Assembly (NCBI GenBank): GCA_905116865.2
Contig: CAJHNH020000205.1
Location: forward strand, 143,094-207,093
Reading direction: 5' to 3'
Origin: Candidula unifasciata
Lineage: Eukaryota > Mollusca > Gastropoda > Stylommatophora > Geomitridae
DNA length: 64,000 nt
A program made the position numbers and the translations under genes. Numbering within the stretch: the first letter of the stretch is position 1; each line of letters opens with the position of its first letter. Below are positions 22,961-34,439 of the stretch, piece after piece. Under the pieces are notes generated by a model that searched no databases, had not been told where the DNA came from, and saw only the letters and a program-made list of their open reading frames with translations.

Positions 22961-23520
22961 TTGCTGAATACCAGCATTTTCTCATGGTGCTATTCCTTAT
23001 CCGTAGCTGTATAGGTGAAGGACCATTTTACAACAATTGTTGCATTGGACATATGGTGCCTGTCCCATATTTCTGTAGACAAACTGGCATTTGATATGTC
23101 TTTATTATTCTTGCTCAGCATCAGTATGTTGTGTGTTGTGTTATTATAATCAGCATCACTACATATTGAGAGTTCCTATGCATGTTCAATCCTACACTGC
23201 AGCAGCCACCCCAAGTTACCTTTACTGACTGTTCCCATGAGAAGATGGATATAATATCTTCTATCCGGGCCTCAAAGACGGTACTGATGTGCTTCACAAG
23301 GCTTTACTCTGAGATCTTGTATTTGTGTTAGCGTCCTTACCAATAGTTTTGTCCATATAGCTATGCTGCATCAGTATTTCATCAAGAGCTATTCTTTATC
23401 GGTGTTGTAAAAGTAGAAGTATAGGACCCTTCTCCTGCCATTAAAGCATCTGACATACGGTGCTGAATCCAACATTGTATAGACCAGTCAGCACTCGATG
23501 GGTTATGATCTACAGCTGTG
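22961..23520. repeat. Two diverged SINE-type copies before exon B3
   Basis: Blocks around 22990-23100 and 23385-23500 resemble each other. The second ends in TATAGACCAGTCAGCACTCG, the inverted SINE tail. Confidence 0.45.
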
Positions 23521-23557
23521 CTAAAAAGTGTATGTGTTTTTTTTTTCTCCTTTTCAG

Positions 23558-23883
23558 GCCACAGCCTTGATCATAGAAGCACTTTCTCTTCAGCACTCTG
23601 GCTGCCAGGAACCGGGTGCCCTGTCTTAGGGTGTGGGGCCAAATTTTGTCGAAATAAATCTGACTTGCGCAGCCATTGGTTAGAGAAGCATGAAGAAATA
23701 ACTACCTACTACCACTGTGCTGTGTGCACTAGTTTGTCCTTCAAAAGAAAATCAAACTTAATGAAGCATATTCGCTGCAAGCATAGAGAAAATGTCACAG
23801 AATGTCTTGGAAAAGTCGAGTTTCAGTCAAACCCAGAGTTCATTGATCCGTTTCCATTAACTTTGCATTCTTTACTCGGATAA
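23558..23883 (+). CDS. Alternative 3'-terminal zinc-finger exon B3
   Basis: Acceptor TTTTTTTTCTCCTTTTCAG ends at 23557, the strongest pyrimidine tract of the set. Phase 1 entry (GC, then CAC AGC CTT) gives 107 codons to TAA. Order: lead LWLPGTGCP, finger 1 C-x4-C-x13-H-x4-H (CPVLGC...HWLEKH), linker EEITTYYH, finger 2 C-x2-C-x13-H-x4-H (CAVCTSLSF...HIRCKH, one residue longer than in the others), spacer, and tail FQSNPEFIDPFPLTLHSLLG, which is the very C-terminus. The tail ending exactly at the stop suggests it is the functional end of class B proteins. Confidence 0.9.
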
Positions 23884-24263
23884 ACTGCATAGAGAAACTG
23901 GTTAGTTATTTAGTTTTTTTGTTTCTGTTGTTTGTTGACGTGTAATTCTGGCTGCACATAAAACTATTCAATTTATAAGGGTTCAGATCCCTATTTATCA
24001 TATCCCTTATCCGTCATACAACTTACTGTAAGCCACTCTCTCCCTTGCCATCCCTTGCAGCTCACTTCATAACCTTCCTCTCTTATTCATCTCTGTAATT
24101 TTCTTCACACATGTTTTGGTCTTTCTTTATTTCTTTGACCATATGGGTCGCATTGTGTGGCCATTCAGGGTATAAGATTGTTTTTTTTCACCATTTGATT
24201 AAAAAGAATTTGTTTAGTTGACTCATTGCAGTATTACTAACAAACCTAATGCTGTCTTTGGCT

Positions 24264-24264
<1 letters not shown>

Positions 24265-24314
<50 letters not shown>

Positions 24315-24318
24315 GTAT
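24265..24318. repeat. (TC)n(TA)n microsatellite
   Basis: About nine TC units followed by a TA-rich dinucleotide run with two G interruptions. Confidence 0.9.
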
Positions 24319-24349
24319 GCACAATTTGCAAACTTCAACTGCTCCAAAA

Positions 24350-24955
24350 TGTTAAGAGAAAAAATACACTCTAGAACTCTAGAATACAATCTAGAAATCA
24401 AGTATACTATGCCCTTCAACATTTGCTAAAGTCAAAGTGTCTGTCTCGCAACACTAAGATCAAAATATATAAAATTTTGATAAGACCAGTCGTTTTATAT
24501 AGCTCTAAAACTTGAAACACAACTAAACGAGATAAAACCTTATTTCAGGTTTTCGAAAACAGAGACTTATGATGAATCTTTGGACCCATCAAAGATGCAA
24601 ACAGTGGGAAATGGAAAGTGAGAAGCAACAACAAAATTCATAATCAGGTTAAATCACCACTGATCACTGGCATCATGAGAGCTAATAGACTAAAATGGTT
24701 GGGGCATATTGAAAGAATGTCAGATGACAGAGAAGTAGAAACTGTATGCACATGGGAGATTAATGGTTGTAGACCACGAGGCAGACCAAGAAGAAAGGTG
24801 GAGAGATGATGTCCAGACAGACATGCAAACACTTGGTGTCACCAACTGGAAAGAGAAGGCCAACCAGAGAGATGAATGGAGACGGGTAATTTCTGCAGCA
24901 ATGAACCTGAAGGGCTCGGAATGCTGGAGAAGAAGATATATATAAATGTACAAAT
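24350..24955 (+). pseudogene. LINE ORF2 3' end
   Basis: Reads RANRLKWLGHIERMSDDR and GRPRRK, then in another frame LGVTNWKEKANQRDEWRR: the usual C-terminal region of a non-LTR ORF2. One frameshift near 24807 divides it. The same element is present, split, at 12860-14065. Confidence 0.75.
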
Positions 24956-25529
24956 TACTAGATGTAGCTGATCATATTCCAAGATTTTAATTCTACTCTG
25001 TGGTGTTACATGTTTTGTTATTGAGCTCTTTGTATATCCTTGTGCTGAGCTGAAAAGTAATCTTTTGCTTTAATGTCCTTGGGAGTTGTTAGAGCTGGTT
25101 ATTAACAATGCTTCTTTTACTGCCTTCCAGTGCCCCGGAACCTGTGGGCATCTTGAACCAAATATAGACATTCTCTGTTTACGTATTTCTTTATACTTTT
25201 AATATTTTTGTTCAGTGTTTGACAGTGTGTGCATTTATTGTTTAAGCTCATATATATTCAAGAAACCATTGTGCTGTGTACTTATATGTCAGTTATGGGT
25301 ATGTGTAATCATTAGTGATTATTCTTGCTGTTTTCTCACATGTGCGATATCATGTTTATTCGGCTACCGAAAATAACTATATTAGCTCTACACTTTAAAC
25401 AGATTTTTGTTGTTGCCTTCTAGCATACACACACATACAGAAATAAAAGTTGTTGGTTTATTTAACTACATGGTTTTCCTCTGATTAATTGTCACTGACA
25501 CATTTCCGTCTTTCCAGACGATAGCGTTG

Positions 25530-25835
25530 TATTGCGCTATGAGGAGGGAAGGGACAGCCCATGGGTTTCCAGGTCTCCATTGTCAAGAAAAACAAGAATA
25601 ATAGACCCACTGCCTGTTCAAAAGCATGTAAGAGTCCACTAATTAGGAGCTTCCTTTAAAGTCGAAGTACATCTGCCTGAGAGGCAAGGAACCAACAGTC
25701 TGCATGCAAATGAGTCAGACCTGTAAAACGAATTTACACGCAACACTCAGTTTCTGGAACAGGACTAGTCCAGAAGTGGACGAACAACCAGAAGTTTACA
25801 CTGAGTTTACAGCCAGTGAACACGAAGAAGAAGAT
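25530..25835 (+). repeat. SINE-like repeat R1
   Basis: Near full length, from ATGGGTTTCCAGGTC to the GAAGAAGAAGA tail. The interval 24956-25529 before it has no recognised gene, and a C13 run lies at about 25867. Confidence 0.75.
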
Positions 25836-26517
25836 AGCCCATGGTGATGGCGAGTGTGAATAGCAAGACCCCCCCCCCCTTCCCCCCACATTAAGAAAAG
25901 TCTTCCACAGCTTGTTTATGGCCAAAGATGAAGTTCATCCTCTCCATAGCACAAAGCCTGGGCAGTATTGTAGGGACCATATGTTGCCCACGCATCATGA
26001 TACCTTCCTCAGCCTGTCTTGTTCACGCCAAAGGAAAGGTTTTCTTCTTATAAAATTAGTTGGCAATTCATCATCAGGATGTTTTAGACCTACAACAGAT
26101 TTATTTACTTTTGACTGTTTTGCTAGGCAATTTTTCTGTTCAACAGGTTCAATGATCAAGATGCAGCCGCACTTTCACTACCAGTAACTTTGTAACCATT
26201 TTGTACTGCCCTAGTATAACTGTGCTATATGTTTGACAGGATTTTCAGGATTTGTACCTTTCTGATTCACATCCTTGAGATGTTAATCCTACAGACTGCA
26301 GATCTGGAGGGGAATCCTGGGAGAAAAAAAATGACTGTCAGTTTCTTTGAACTGTAGTGATGCTCACACATTTGTCACAATCATTGCAAAGTGGTCTGCT
26401 TCCAAATCACCTGCAGCTGACGTTTAATTTCTTGTAATTAAAATGTGTGTATTATGACTGCATGTGTACAGCATAAGTAGAACATGATCATTTTTTCTTT
26501 GTTTTGATGATTCCCAG

Positions 26518-26867
26518 GTGTGCACACGATTTCTTTTGGATCCAGAAAGTCAGTGAAGCCAAGAGGAGGCCTGTGGCAACCTGGTCTGGGCTGCCCCGTA
26601 CCTGGCTGTAGCGCTAATGTCATTCGACAGGCAATCCATTTGAAAATTCATTGGACTGAGAAGCATGAGGAAATCGTGGCTAAGTACCACTGCTCAGCCT
26701 GTCTTTTCTATACAAAGAGAAAGTCCAACCTGTTTCAGCATTTCCGACTCAAACATGGAAACGATATTTCACAAGCAGTCGGCAAAGTGGAGTATCAGCA
26801 CAACCGGGAATTTCAAGATCCCTACCCATACACTCTCGATGAGGTTCTGGGAAGACTGCAAGCCTGA
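26518..26867 (+). CDS. Alternative 3'-terminal zinc-finger exon B4
   Basis: Acceptor TTGTTTTGATGATTCCCAG ends at 26517; phase 1 entry (GT, then GTG CAC ACG) gives 115 codons to TGA. A basic lead (SRKSVKPRGG, residues about 7-16) precedes LWQPGLGCP. Finger 1 is C-x4-C-x13-H-x4-H (CPVPGC...HWTEKH), linker EEIVAKYH, finger 2 C-x2-C-x12-H-x4-H (CSACLFYT...HFRLKH), then the tail YQHNREFQDPYPYTLDEVLG and four more residues. The tail begins with the same YQHNREF as exon B1, 11 kb away. It is the last finger exon seen before the repeat-rich 27-49 kb stretch. Confidence 0.9.
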
Positions 26868-26904
26868 AATCTAAACATGAAATCTGGCGGTTTAAATGTT
26901 TACT

Positions 26905-27260
26905 TTTCCCCTGTGGGCTCCTGGACCCTTTTGAGAGGGTCGGTGGGGGGGGGGGGGGGTGGTGGAGGTGATAGACTGGCTACACCGACCCACATTCCTT
27001 AAACAGCATGTCATAAAAAGGAGTGACTAATTCAGAAATTTTTCTTCAAAATCTGAGTGCATCTGTTCAAGAGGCAAGCAGGCATGAAATCCGAGTGCAT
27101 CTGCCCAAGAGGCGAGCAACCAACAGTCTGCAAGTCAGACTTATAAAACTGATGTGCATGTGAAACTTCAGTTCTTGATCAGGACTAAAGTCCAGAATTA
27201 GATGATTAACCAGAATTGTCTGCCGGAGTTTTTAGCTGGCGAACTCAAAGAAAAAAGAAG
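26905..27260 (+). repeat. SINE-like repeat R1 with G-run insertion
   Basis: Starts CCCTGTGGGCTCCTGGACCC soon after the exon B4 stop, contains a G14 run near 26944, a short internal duplication of GAGTGCATCTG at about 27055 and 27092, and an A/GAA-rich end. Confidence 0.7.
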
Positions 27261-27477
27261 AGTTCTGCTTTATTCCCTTACCTCAGCAACTGTTCTATAT
27301 GTCACTTTGTTGATGTGATTAAATAGTATTTTAATGTATGACAGCGAAGTAAGCATTAGTGCAAGGGGCTTGAGGAGCAATGATAAGAATAACAATCTAT
27401 GTATTTAAAAAGAAAATTAGTAACTATTAGGTATTAATTATTTCAGTCCCAACCAACACATCAGGAGCCATGGTAGC

Positions 27478-27725
27478 TTGTTGTTGTTCTTCATGTTCAC
27501 TGGCTGTAAACTCTGGTGGAAAGTTCTGGTTGTTTGTCCAGATCTGGACTTTAGTATTGTACCGGAAATTCTGGCTTATTTACATACATGCTGTCGGTTC
27601 CTTGCCTCTCAGGCAGACGCACTCCAATTTCAAGGAGACATCCTAATTAGTTGCCTTGTGCAACATGACTTGTTAGAGGTGGAGTGGGTCTTTCTTTTTT
27701 TTGCCCCAGAGCCCACACAGGGAGC
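27478..27725 (-). repeat. SINE-like repeat R1
   Basis: Inverted copy with CTGTAAACTCTGGTGGAAAG through AGAGCCCACACAGGG. Confidence 0.75.
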
Positions 27726-27860
27726 CGTGGTAGGATAGTGGCTAGAAGCTCCTTTGTCAGCCTAAAGATTCTAGGCACAGATCTTGAAATGCAATGAAAT
27801 AACTGACTGGACAAATCTGGCAGTGACATGATGACCAAATCCACCAAAGGACTAAGACAC
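27726..27860 (+). repeat. tRNA-like SINE head fragment
   Basis: GGTAGGATAGTGGCTAGAAGC resembles the A-box region of the SINE at 10090, and AGATTCTAGGCACAGATC the following part. The next 27860-28430 has no recognised gene. Confidence 0.45.
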
Positions 27861-28429
27861 TAATAAAAACTAGTATTCAAGAAAAGTTGCTGGATACCCA
27901 CACCACATTTTCACTCCAAGACCCGCGGCATCGCCTTTCAAGAGAGGGTAGAATATCATATTCAGTCTAAAGACAGGGCACAACAGACTTTGCCAACATA
28001 TGTTCAAATTTTTCAGAACAGGAAACACAGAGACACGTCCCCGCAACTTGGCACCTGAAAATGCTGAGCTGTACTCCAACGTTTTAGACTGTATGCTGCT
28101 AACAGAGAAGCCATCTGGCCTGTTCCAACCTCAGTCAAATCAAAGCTGTATGGCACACGGGAAGATTTGGACTGCACCTGGGTTACTGGCATACTGATTT
28201 GTCCGATGTGCAGCGAAGATTATCTTTAAATGGACAATGATATAAGATTTTCTGATACAAGGATCTTCTTCTTCTTTGCGTTTGGTTTCGTATGCTTAGA
28301 TCAGACCATCAGGTGGGTTGCCTCTTTGAACTCGCATGTCCGTTGCAGGTCTTGCATGGTTCCCCATAGCTTGCTTCGCACACTTTGCTCTTGAGATACA
28401 AGGATCTAAAAAGAGCATTCACATGAGGA

Positions 28430-28585
28430 TTCTTTAAATATTCACCCTGGCTTTGAGGTTGACCCAGCCTAAAATGTATGCCAGGTAATTTCTTGAGAAG
28501 TAAAAGCGACTGATGCAATATTAACCACATCACCCACCGAGTGCTGACTGGTGTATAAAAATAGTGTAGCATCATTTGTCAGATG
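28430..28585 (+). repeat. SINE tail fragment
   Basis: Contains GACCCAGCCTAAAATGTATG, ACCACATCACCCACC and GACTGGTGTATAAAAATAG, in the same order as at 10200-10330 and 47080-47215. Confidence 0.65.
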
Positions 28586-28659
28586 GCTTACTTACTTAGT
28601 CACAACTCTTCTACCTTGGGGTGTAGAGGTTTGCCAGAGATATCTCTAGATGTCTCTAT

Positions 28660-28955
28660 CAGCAGTTTTCTTCTTCTTCTTCTTTACGTTCACCAGCTGT
28701 AAACTCTGGCAGAAAGTTCTGGTTGTTCATCCACTTCTGGACTGCAGTCCTGTTCTAGAACCTGAGTGTTGCGTGTGCATCCGTTCTACAGATCTGACTC
28801 ATTTGTATGCAGACTGCTGGTTCCTTGCCTCTCAGACAGATGCAGTTCGACTTTGAAGGAAGCTCCCAATTAGTCGACTCTTATGACATGCTTTTGGGTA
28901 GGCAGTGGGTCTATTCTTGTTTTCCCCACAATAGGGCCCGGAAACCACACGGGGA
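28660..28955 (-). repeat. SINE-like repeat R1
   Basis: Full-length-looking inverted copy from TTCTTCTTCTTC to GAAACCACACGGGG. Confidence 0.8.
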
Positions 28956-29639
28956 AAAATATCAGCAGTTTTCTTTCTGGCTTTGTTCCATTCCAGTCCT
29001 CTGTCAGTTAGGGACTGTCAGATGTTGTCTTCCCAGCGCACCCTAGGTCACCCTGGAGGTCTGGTTCCCTGGTTCTTAGCCTCCCATGCCTGCCATGGTG
29101 GCCGATTTTCTCCCATTCTGCATACATGTCCAAATCATTGTAACTGTGACTGATCCACTCAGGTTTGTAAGGACTGGGTATCAAGATCTTGACGTATTGT
29201 CTGATTGCAGACTTTGTCTCTTTTTGTCACTTGGACCACCTTTCTCAGATCTGAGATATCTCATTTCTGATTGTCAGATGACGCAAAACACAAAAGGTCC
29301 TTTACATACATTTTACAACCAATATATCTTGTGAGATCAGTGTGTTTACCAATCAGGTTGCTATATTTTTATTTTCTAAAATGAAGACACTCACATTTTG
29401 ATCTTCCAAAATGATGGCACTTCTCCTAACATTAAATTTCATTTAAATTGTTTTCCATGTTTTCAATATATATTTTTCTGATGATCTGATCTTTGTTAGA
29501 ATGTCTTTGTTTTATATCGAATGTCCATAAAATTATCTGCATGTGAAATGCTTGAAATAAAATTTACAAGTGAAATTGTCTTGACTGAATCAACACTAAG
29601 ATGATTTCTCTCATTTATCAATTGGGCATAAATTAAAGA

Positions 29640-30000
29640 AAATATTCTTGCTATGCTAGGTGTAACAAGGAAAAATCGACTTAGAAACAATGATTTCAGG
29701 AGGAGAATTGGCACAGAACCAATACTGAACTTTATAGGTAGACAACAAATCAAATGGTTTGACCATGTAACAAGACTGACAGCAGGCAGGGCACCACAGA
29801 GAGCAATGTTATACGGATACAGTGGTAACAGACCCAGAGGTTCAATATGCAGAAGATGGACCGCAGAAATATCAAAGACACTATTTACGAAGCGAACTGA
29901 AGGGCCCTTTCTAGAGATCTCTTCCTCCCCTGACACCGCAAGACATTTCAGGAGTAGAGAAAAGAAGAAGTCTTTCTACCGAAGCAGTGTGCGCTGAAAG
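29640..30000 (+). pseudogene. LINE ORF2 C-terminal fragment
   Basis: Open for 114 codons with ILNFIGRQQIKWFDHVTRL and NRPRG, the region after the reverse transcriptase in a non-LTR ORF2. A related - strand fragment with the same IQRQQIKWFD motif is at 62900-63180. Confidence 0.7.
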
Positions 30001-30179
30001 AGCAAAGAAGAACTATGCTGTCTTCACGATATCAGAGTACATTTTACTACTTCTACAATTTCCAATATAATCACATAGTGTTAATTTTGTCTTGGCTTGT
30101 AAAATTTTGGACAAAATGTCCAAAATTGTTGTAGAGGCTCTGATTTACTTGTGAAAGGAGGATGTGTCTGCAAAGATGA

Positions 30180-31000
30180 AGACGCATGTAGCCCTAACCA
30201 CTGAGTTCTGATTAGTCTCTAATAGTATCAGTCTAGCATCTGCTTACACAGATGGATCAGTAACCAGTGTGGTTAAAAAATGGGTGCATTGGCATCTTTA
30301 TCACATACCCCAACAACCACCGCCACACAAAGTGTATACCCATTGGTAAATTATGTTCTAACTATTCATCCAATATCCTAGCATTAGAGCAGGCTGCCAA
30401 AATTTTACACGACACTAGATCTGACTGCCACCAAGTGGTCATCTTCACAGATGCACTATCGGTGCTTCAAGAGTGGTTAATTCCCTCATCTGAGACCTGA
30501 ATTTGGCAAAGTGGCTGCCCAAAGCGCACTGTACTCCAGTTAGTGCCATCCCACTGTGGTATACCAGGAAATGAAACTGTGGATAAACATGCTAAGAAAG
30601 GGGTAGAATAAAGAACAGGAGGAGAGTGCAGCAACATACTCATACTTTAAAAAGAAAAGGATCATCCAATCTATCAGAAGTGAACAGAATCTGGCCAGAG
30701 ATGACTACCACTTACTTGACCGGCATGGGCAGATCATTACTGTACACTTTAGGACAGGACATAACAATCTGTACAAGCATATGCATAGGCTTTGTCTAAG
30801 TAGTTCACTATTGTGCCCAAGTGGGCTGTGTGTGCAAACTACAGAATATATCCTGCAAGAATGTCCCTTGTACAACCCATTAAGAAGGGAACACTGGCCC
30901 ACTGAGTGAACACTGTTTTCAAAGTTGTAGGGAACCAATAGGGAACTCCTAAAAAAACAGTCAAGTTTAGCACACAAAAACTTGTCTGTCGGGTGTAAAT
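30180..31000 (+). pseudogene. LINE RNase H domain and zinc-knuckle end
   Basis: Reads YTDGS (the first RNase H Asp motif), then after a frameshift GCIGIFITY and SNILALEQAAKIL, then PSHCGIPGNETVDKHAKKG, then FRTGHNNLYKHMHRLCL and TTEYILQECPLY. This is the order of an I/Jockey-type non-LTR ORF2 C-terminus. Several stops show that it is dead. Confidence 0.8.
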
Positions 31001-31024
31001 GAATGTTGAATTAAAAATCTACAT

Positions 31025-31400
31025 CACATCACTCGGGGCACTCCCATAAGTGTTCAGTCCCCATCTTCAGCAGCAAGCGAAGAGTTCCAATTCTGATGGT
31101 ACCAGTAACCATCTGGTTGTATATCCATCTCATCCTTCACCTGAGTGTTGAGCGTCAGCCATATCTCCTGGTAACTCCTTGCAGCGCCATTCTCCTCAGA
31201 TGGTAATGATCTATCTGTGCCTTCGTACTGTTCACTCACTCCCAAAGGGCCCTCACAATATCTAACTTTTCATACGTCATTAGACTACCAAGTGGTGAAG
31301 AGCCAGCCAGTTTATCTGCCTGCTCATTTCTCAACACACCAACACCTGGGGAAAATATCCAAAGGTGTAAATCAGAAAGCGCACACAAGAAGTCCAGCAT
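31025..31400 (-). pseudogene. Jockey-like LINE 3' end
   Basis: Same tail as at 21895, 32330 and 38620, inverted. Confidence 0.65.
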
Positions 31401-31589
31401 CATGTCTCCCAAGGTCCTTTACCTGCGTTTGACAACCAGCATACCATGTGTGATCAAGGTGTGTACCCCGAAACAAATTATGTAATCTTATGTTTAACCT
31501 AAGCATACTATAGGAACCTCAGAAGTTATTTTACTTATCATCATCATCATTTTTTTTACCACCTTCGCGGTGAGGTCTGGGTGTTCACC

Positions 31590-31800
31590 AGCCTCTGTAC
31601 ATTAGTCTTGTTCCAGAACCTGAGTGTTGTGTGCACATCCATTTTATGGATCTTTCTTATTTGAATGCAGACTGTTGGTTCCTTGCTTCAGATAAATGCA
31701 CTCAGACTTCAAAGGAAGCCCCCAGTTAGTCGACTCTTACAACATGCTTACTGGGGGAGGCATTGGGATTTTTCTTGTTTCCCCATGCTGGGACCCTGAA
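31590..31800 (-). repeat. SINE-like repeat R1, truncated
   Basis: Has the TTCCAGAACCTGAGTGTTG to CTTACTGGGGGAGGCATTGG part; the GAA-tail half is reduced. 31801-32325 shows no recognised gene. Confidence 0.65.
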
Positions 31801-32329
31801 ATACTAGGACGTTATGTTAATGCCCAACAATGTATATGTGTTGTCATATCAGTGACAGTCATGCTATACTAGACTTTAAAGTTTTCTTTTTAATAAGAAA
31901 AAAGATGCCAGTACTCATCACAAGGTTTAGGTTCAAGGTTTAAACAATGGATCAACATCTTTGCACAATGGTAGTAACCCATAATTGCTCCGTTCTACTT
32001 CTAACTCGTGTCTGAGTCCGAAGAATCTCATCGCAATGTATGAACTCTGTAGCACCGGTGAGGATCCTGAAATACTTTGGGTAGATTTTTAACTCCAAAT
32101 TTTGGGCTACTTTTTTCAATTTCCAACTGCCAGGAAGATTTTTTTTACATGTGCAACAATACACTGGGGCGTCCGATCTTTCTACTTTAAAAATGTCTAT
32201 TACCAAAGCACTGAAAAAAATTACACCTTTAAAAAAATTGCCAGTACTATGTACCATTGCGTATTGCCAGAAAAAAAAATATCCTGCTGGATAAAATCCT
32301 TATCTGAGCAGGACTGCAGGTTACACTGG

Positions 32330-32595
32330 TATATTGTTGATGTCCCTTTGGGAGCGAGTGAACAGTGCAGAGGTGCAGAGAGATCATTATGGTCTAAGGG
32401 GAATAGCGTTGCGAGGAGTTACCACGGGATCTGGCCGATGCTCAACACTCAGGGGAAGGATGAGATGGATATACGATCAGACGGTTACTAGTACCATCGG
32501 AATCGGAACTCTTCTCTTGCTGCTGAAGATGGGAACTGAGCACTTATGGGACTATCCCGAGTGCTGTGATGTTAATTCTTAATTCAACATTCAAG
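32330..32595 (+). pseudogene. Jockey-like LINE 3' end
   Basis: An 82-codon frame includes VTTGSGRCSTLRGRMRW and GTEHLWDYPECCDVNS, the C-terminal end of the RNase H-bearing LINE. Confidence 0.75.
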
Positions 32596-32846
32596 TGTTG
32601 ATTTGACGGGTATCCTCATTCCAACATTTTGGAGGTTGAACGGGGTATCTGGGATACGCCCTGTTGGTCTGCCACTCCTGATGAGATTTTTAGTCTCAGG
32701 GATGACCAAACATTCCCAGGAGGGGAAAAACAGACATGCTATCACTTTTTAAATTCAGTATGACTGTCCTTACCCTTGGCCATAACCTGCTAAATAACTG
32801 GCACTAAAGAGTTGAAGAGCATACCGTTAGTCTGAAAAGACGAAGA

Positions 32847-33586
32847 GGCACTCCTTTGAATCATTCCCCAAAATGGCGGCATGCCACATTCTGGCCATAA
32901 AATATCCAAAAATATTCAAACGACGGTGTTCGCGTATATCTAAAATACGGACTGTCTGCCAAGGAACAAATCGCGGCAAAACTAGGATTACTTGACAATC
33001 AATATCAACATTTGCACACGGTACTAGTAGCAGACGATAAATACCGACCGTTGACAACAATTTCGAGCCTTTCTGCAGACGATATTAGCGACCGTTGACT
33101 AATTTCGAGACATTACAGACGATGAAAGCAGATTAGCAATACTGTGTTCTTCCGATTGGAGGATTTAGCAGCGGTAGATGTCAGACTTGTCGGCATCTGC
33201 CAAACGCGATTAAATTCATCGCCGAGCATATATCCCGCGCTAGGTGCCTGGGACTCACGAGTACAGTAATTGGAGGCAGTTGCAGGAGATGCGGTAGCTG
33301 CCGCTTGTTATTCCCAGCCATCTAGTTTAGCCCATATCCGCGCAGCGCGGGGGATCCGCTCGGCGGTGAGGCACACTAGCAGAAGCAGGTCGGCAAGCAA
33401 CGTATCGCCGAGACCCTGTCAGAGCATTTGTTTCGTTATTCGGAGCCAGCACATATATTTTTAATAGAACTGACCCGCATTCGGATATTTTTGGATATTT
33501 TATGGCCAGAAATTGGCCAATTTAGTTCCCTTTTGAACGCCATCATATTAAAGCCGCCATTTTGGGGAACGATTCAAAGGAGCGCC
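32847..33586. mobile_element. 740-bp MITE with long terminal inverted repeats
   Basis: Termini GGCACTCCTTTGAATCATTC and, inverted, GGCGCTCCTTTGAATCGTTC; the inverted repeats extend past CAAAATGGCGGC and resume at GGCCATAAAATATCCAAAAA. The flanks GACGAAGA and GACAAAGA match 7 of 8 as a target duplication. No transposase frame. The interior block with GGAGATGCGGTAGCTGC and CCCAGCCATCTAGTTTA is shared with the 44408 copy. Confidence 0.8.
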
Positions 33587-33834
33587 GACAAAGATTGTGT
33601 ACAATTAATTAACGAAGGGAAATTAGGTGAAAGATGGGCAGATAATATAAAATACTTGTATAGTTAGGATTGGAGATCAGAAACAAACTCTAATGACCAA
33701 TGTGAAGGACCATCAGTATTGAAAATGTTGGCCATTATATTTCATTGCAATTACGCTCATTAATAATGATGTACTGAATATCAAATATCTCCAGTATTGA
33801 AATATTTCAATGTTCTTAAAACTTGAGCATGACA

Positions 33835-34085
33835 GCAGGTTAGCGCAGTCGATAGGAGACTCGCTTTCAAATCCAGCTGCAGCTTACAGCGGTGTTCGAA
33901 ACCTCCAGGAAATGGGTACCAGAATTAACACTCTGGGGTAAATTGAGGAACGTCATTGTAGCTATGGAGTCGGACAGCGACACAAGCGGACAGTTTCTTA
34001 TCAGCTGTCCGTACTGGTGGCGGAGCACTTATGGTTTATAACCGTGTGCAATGACGCTGGTTCACATCTCCCCACTTTACCTTTA
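33835..34085 (+). repeat. tRNA-derived SINE
   Basis: A-box-like TTAGCGCAGTCGATAGGAG and canonical B-box-like GTTCGAAACC, followed by a non-tRNA body. Confidence 0.6.
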
Positions 34086-34439
34086 CTTAAAACCTACTAA
34101 CAAATACATTTAAAAACAATTTATCTACATAGTAAAAGAAGACTTCATTATCCTATCATAATTTACTGGGGGGAGGGGGGCTGAGGTGCATCGCCTATTC
34201 TGTCTTGTTTTTTCTAGCATTGAAAACAAATGACAGCTTCTCTGACTGCATACACTTCAACGGGAAAGTGATTAGGCACTGGCTCGGATATATTGAGACT
34301 TTATCGTTGTTTATTATAACTGACGAAATTTCAAGTCAATTACTGGCTGCAACCTTGAGGAGGGGAGGGGGTCAGTCTGAAAATAAATTATAAGAAGTGC
34401 GCCCGTAACGGTTACATTAGCCATGTGCAACTTATGCGG

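Noticed and set aside
33835..33910. tRNA gene
   Set aside because: The B-box is canonical but the arms do not pair as a tRNA and a SINE body follows.
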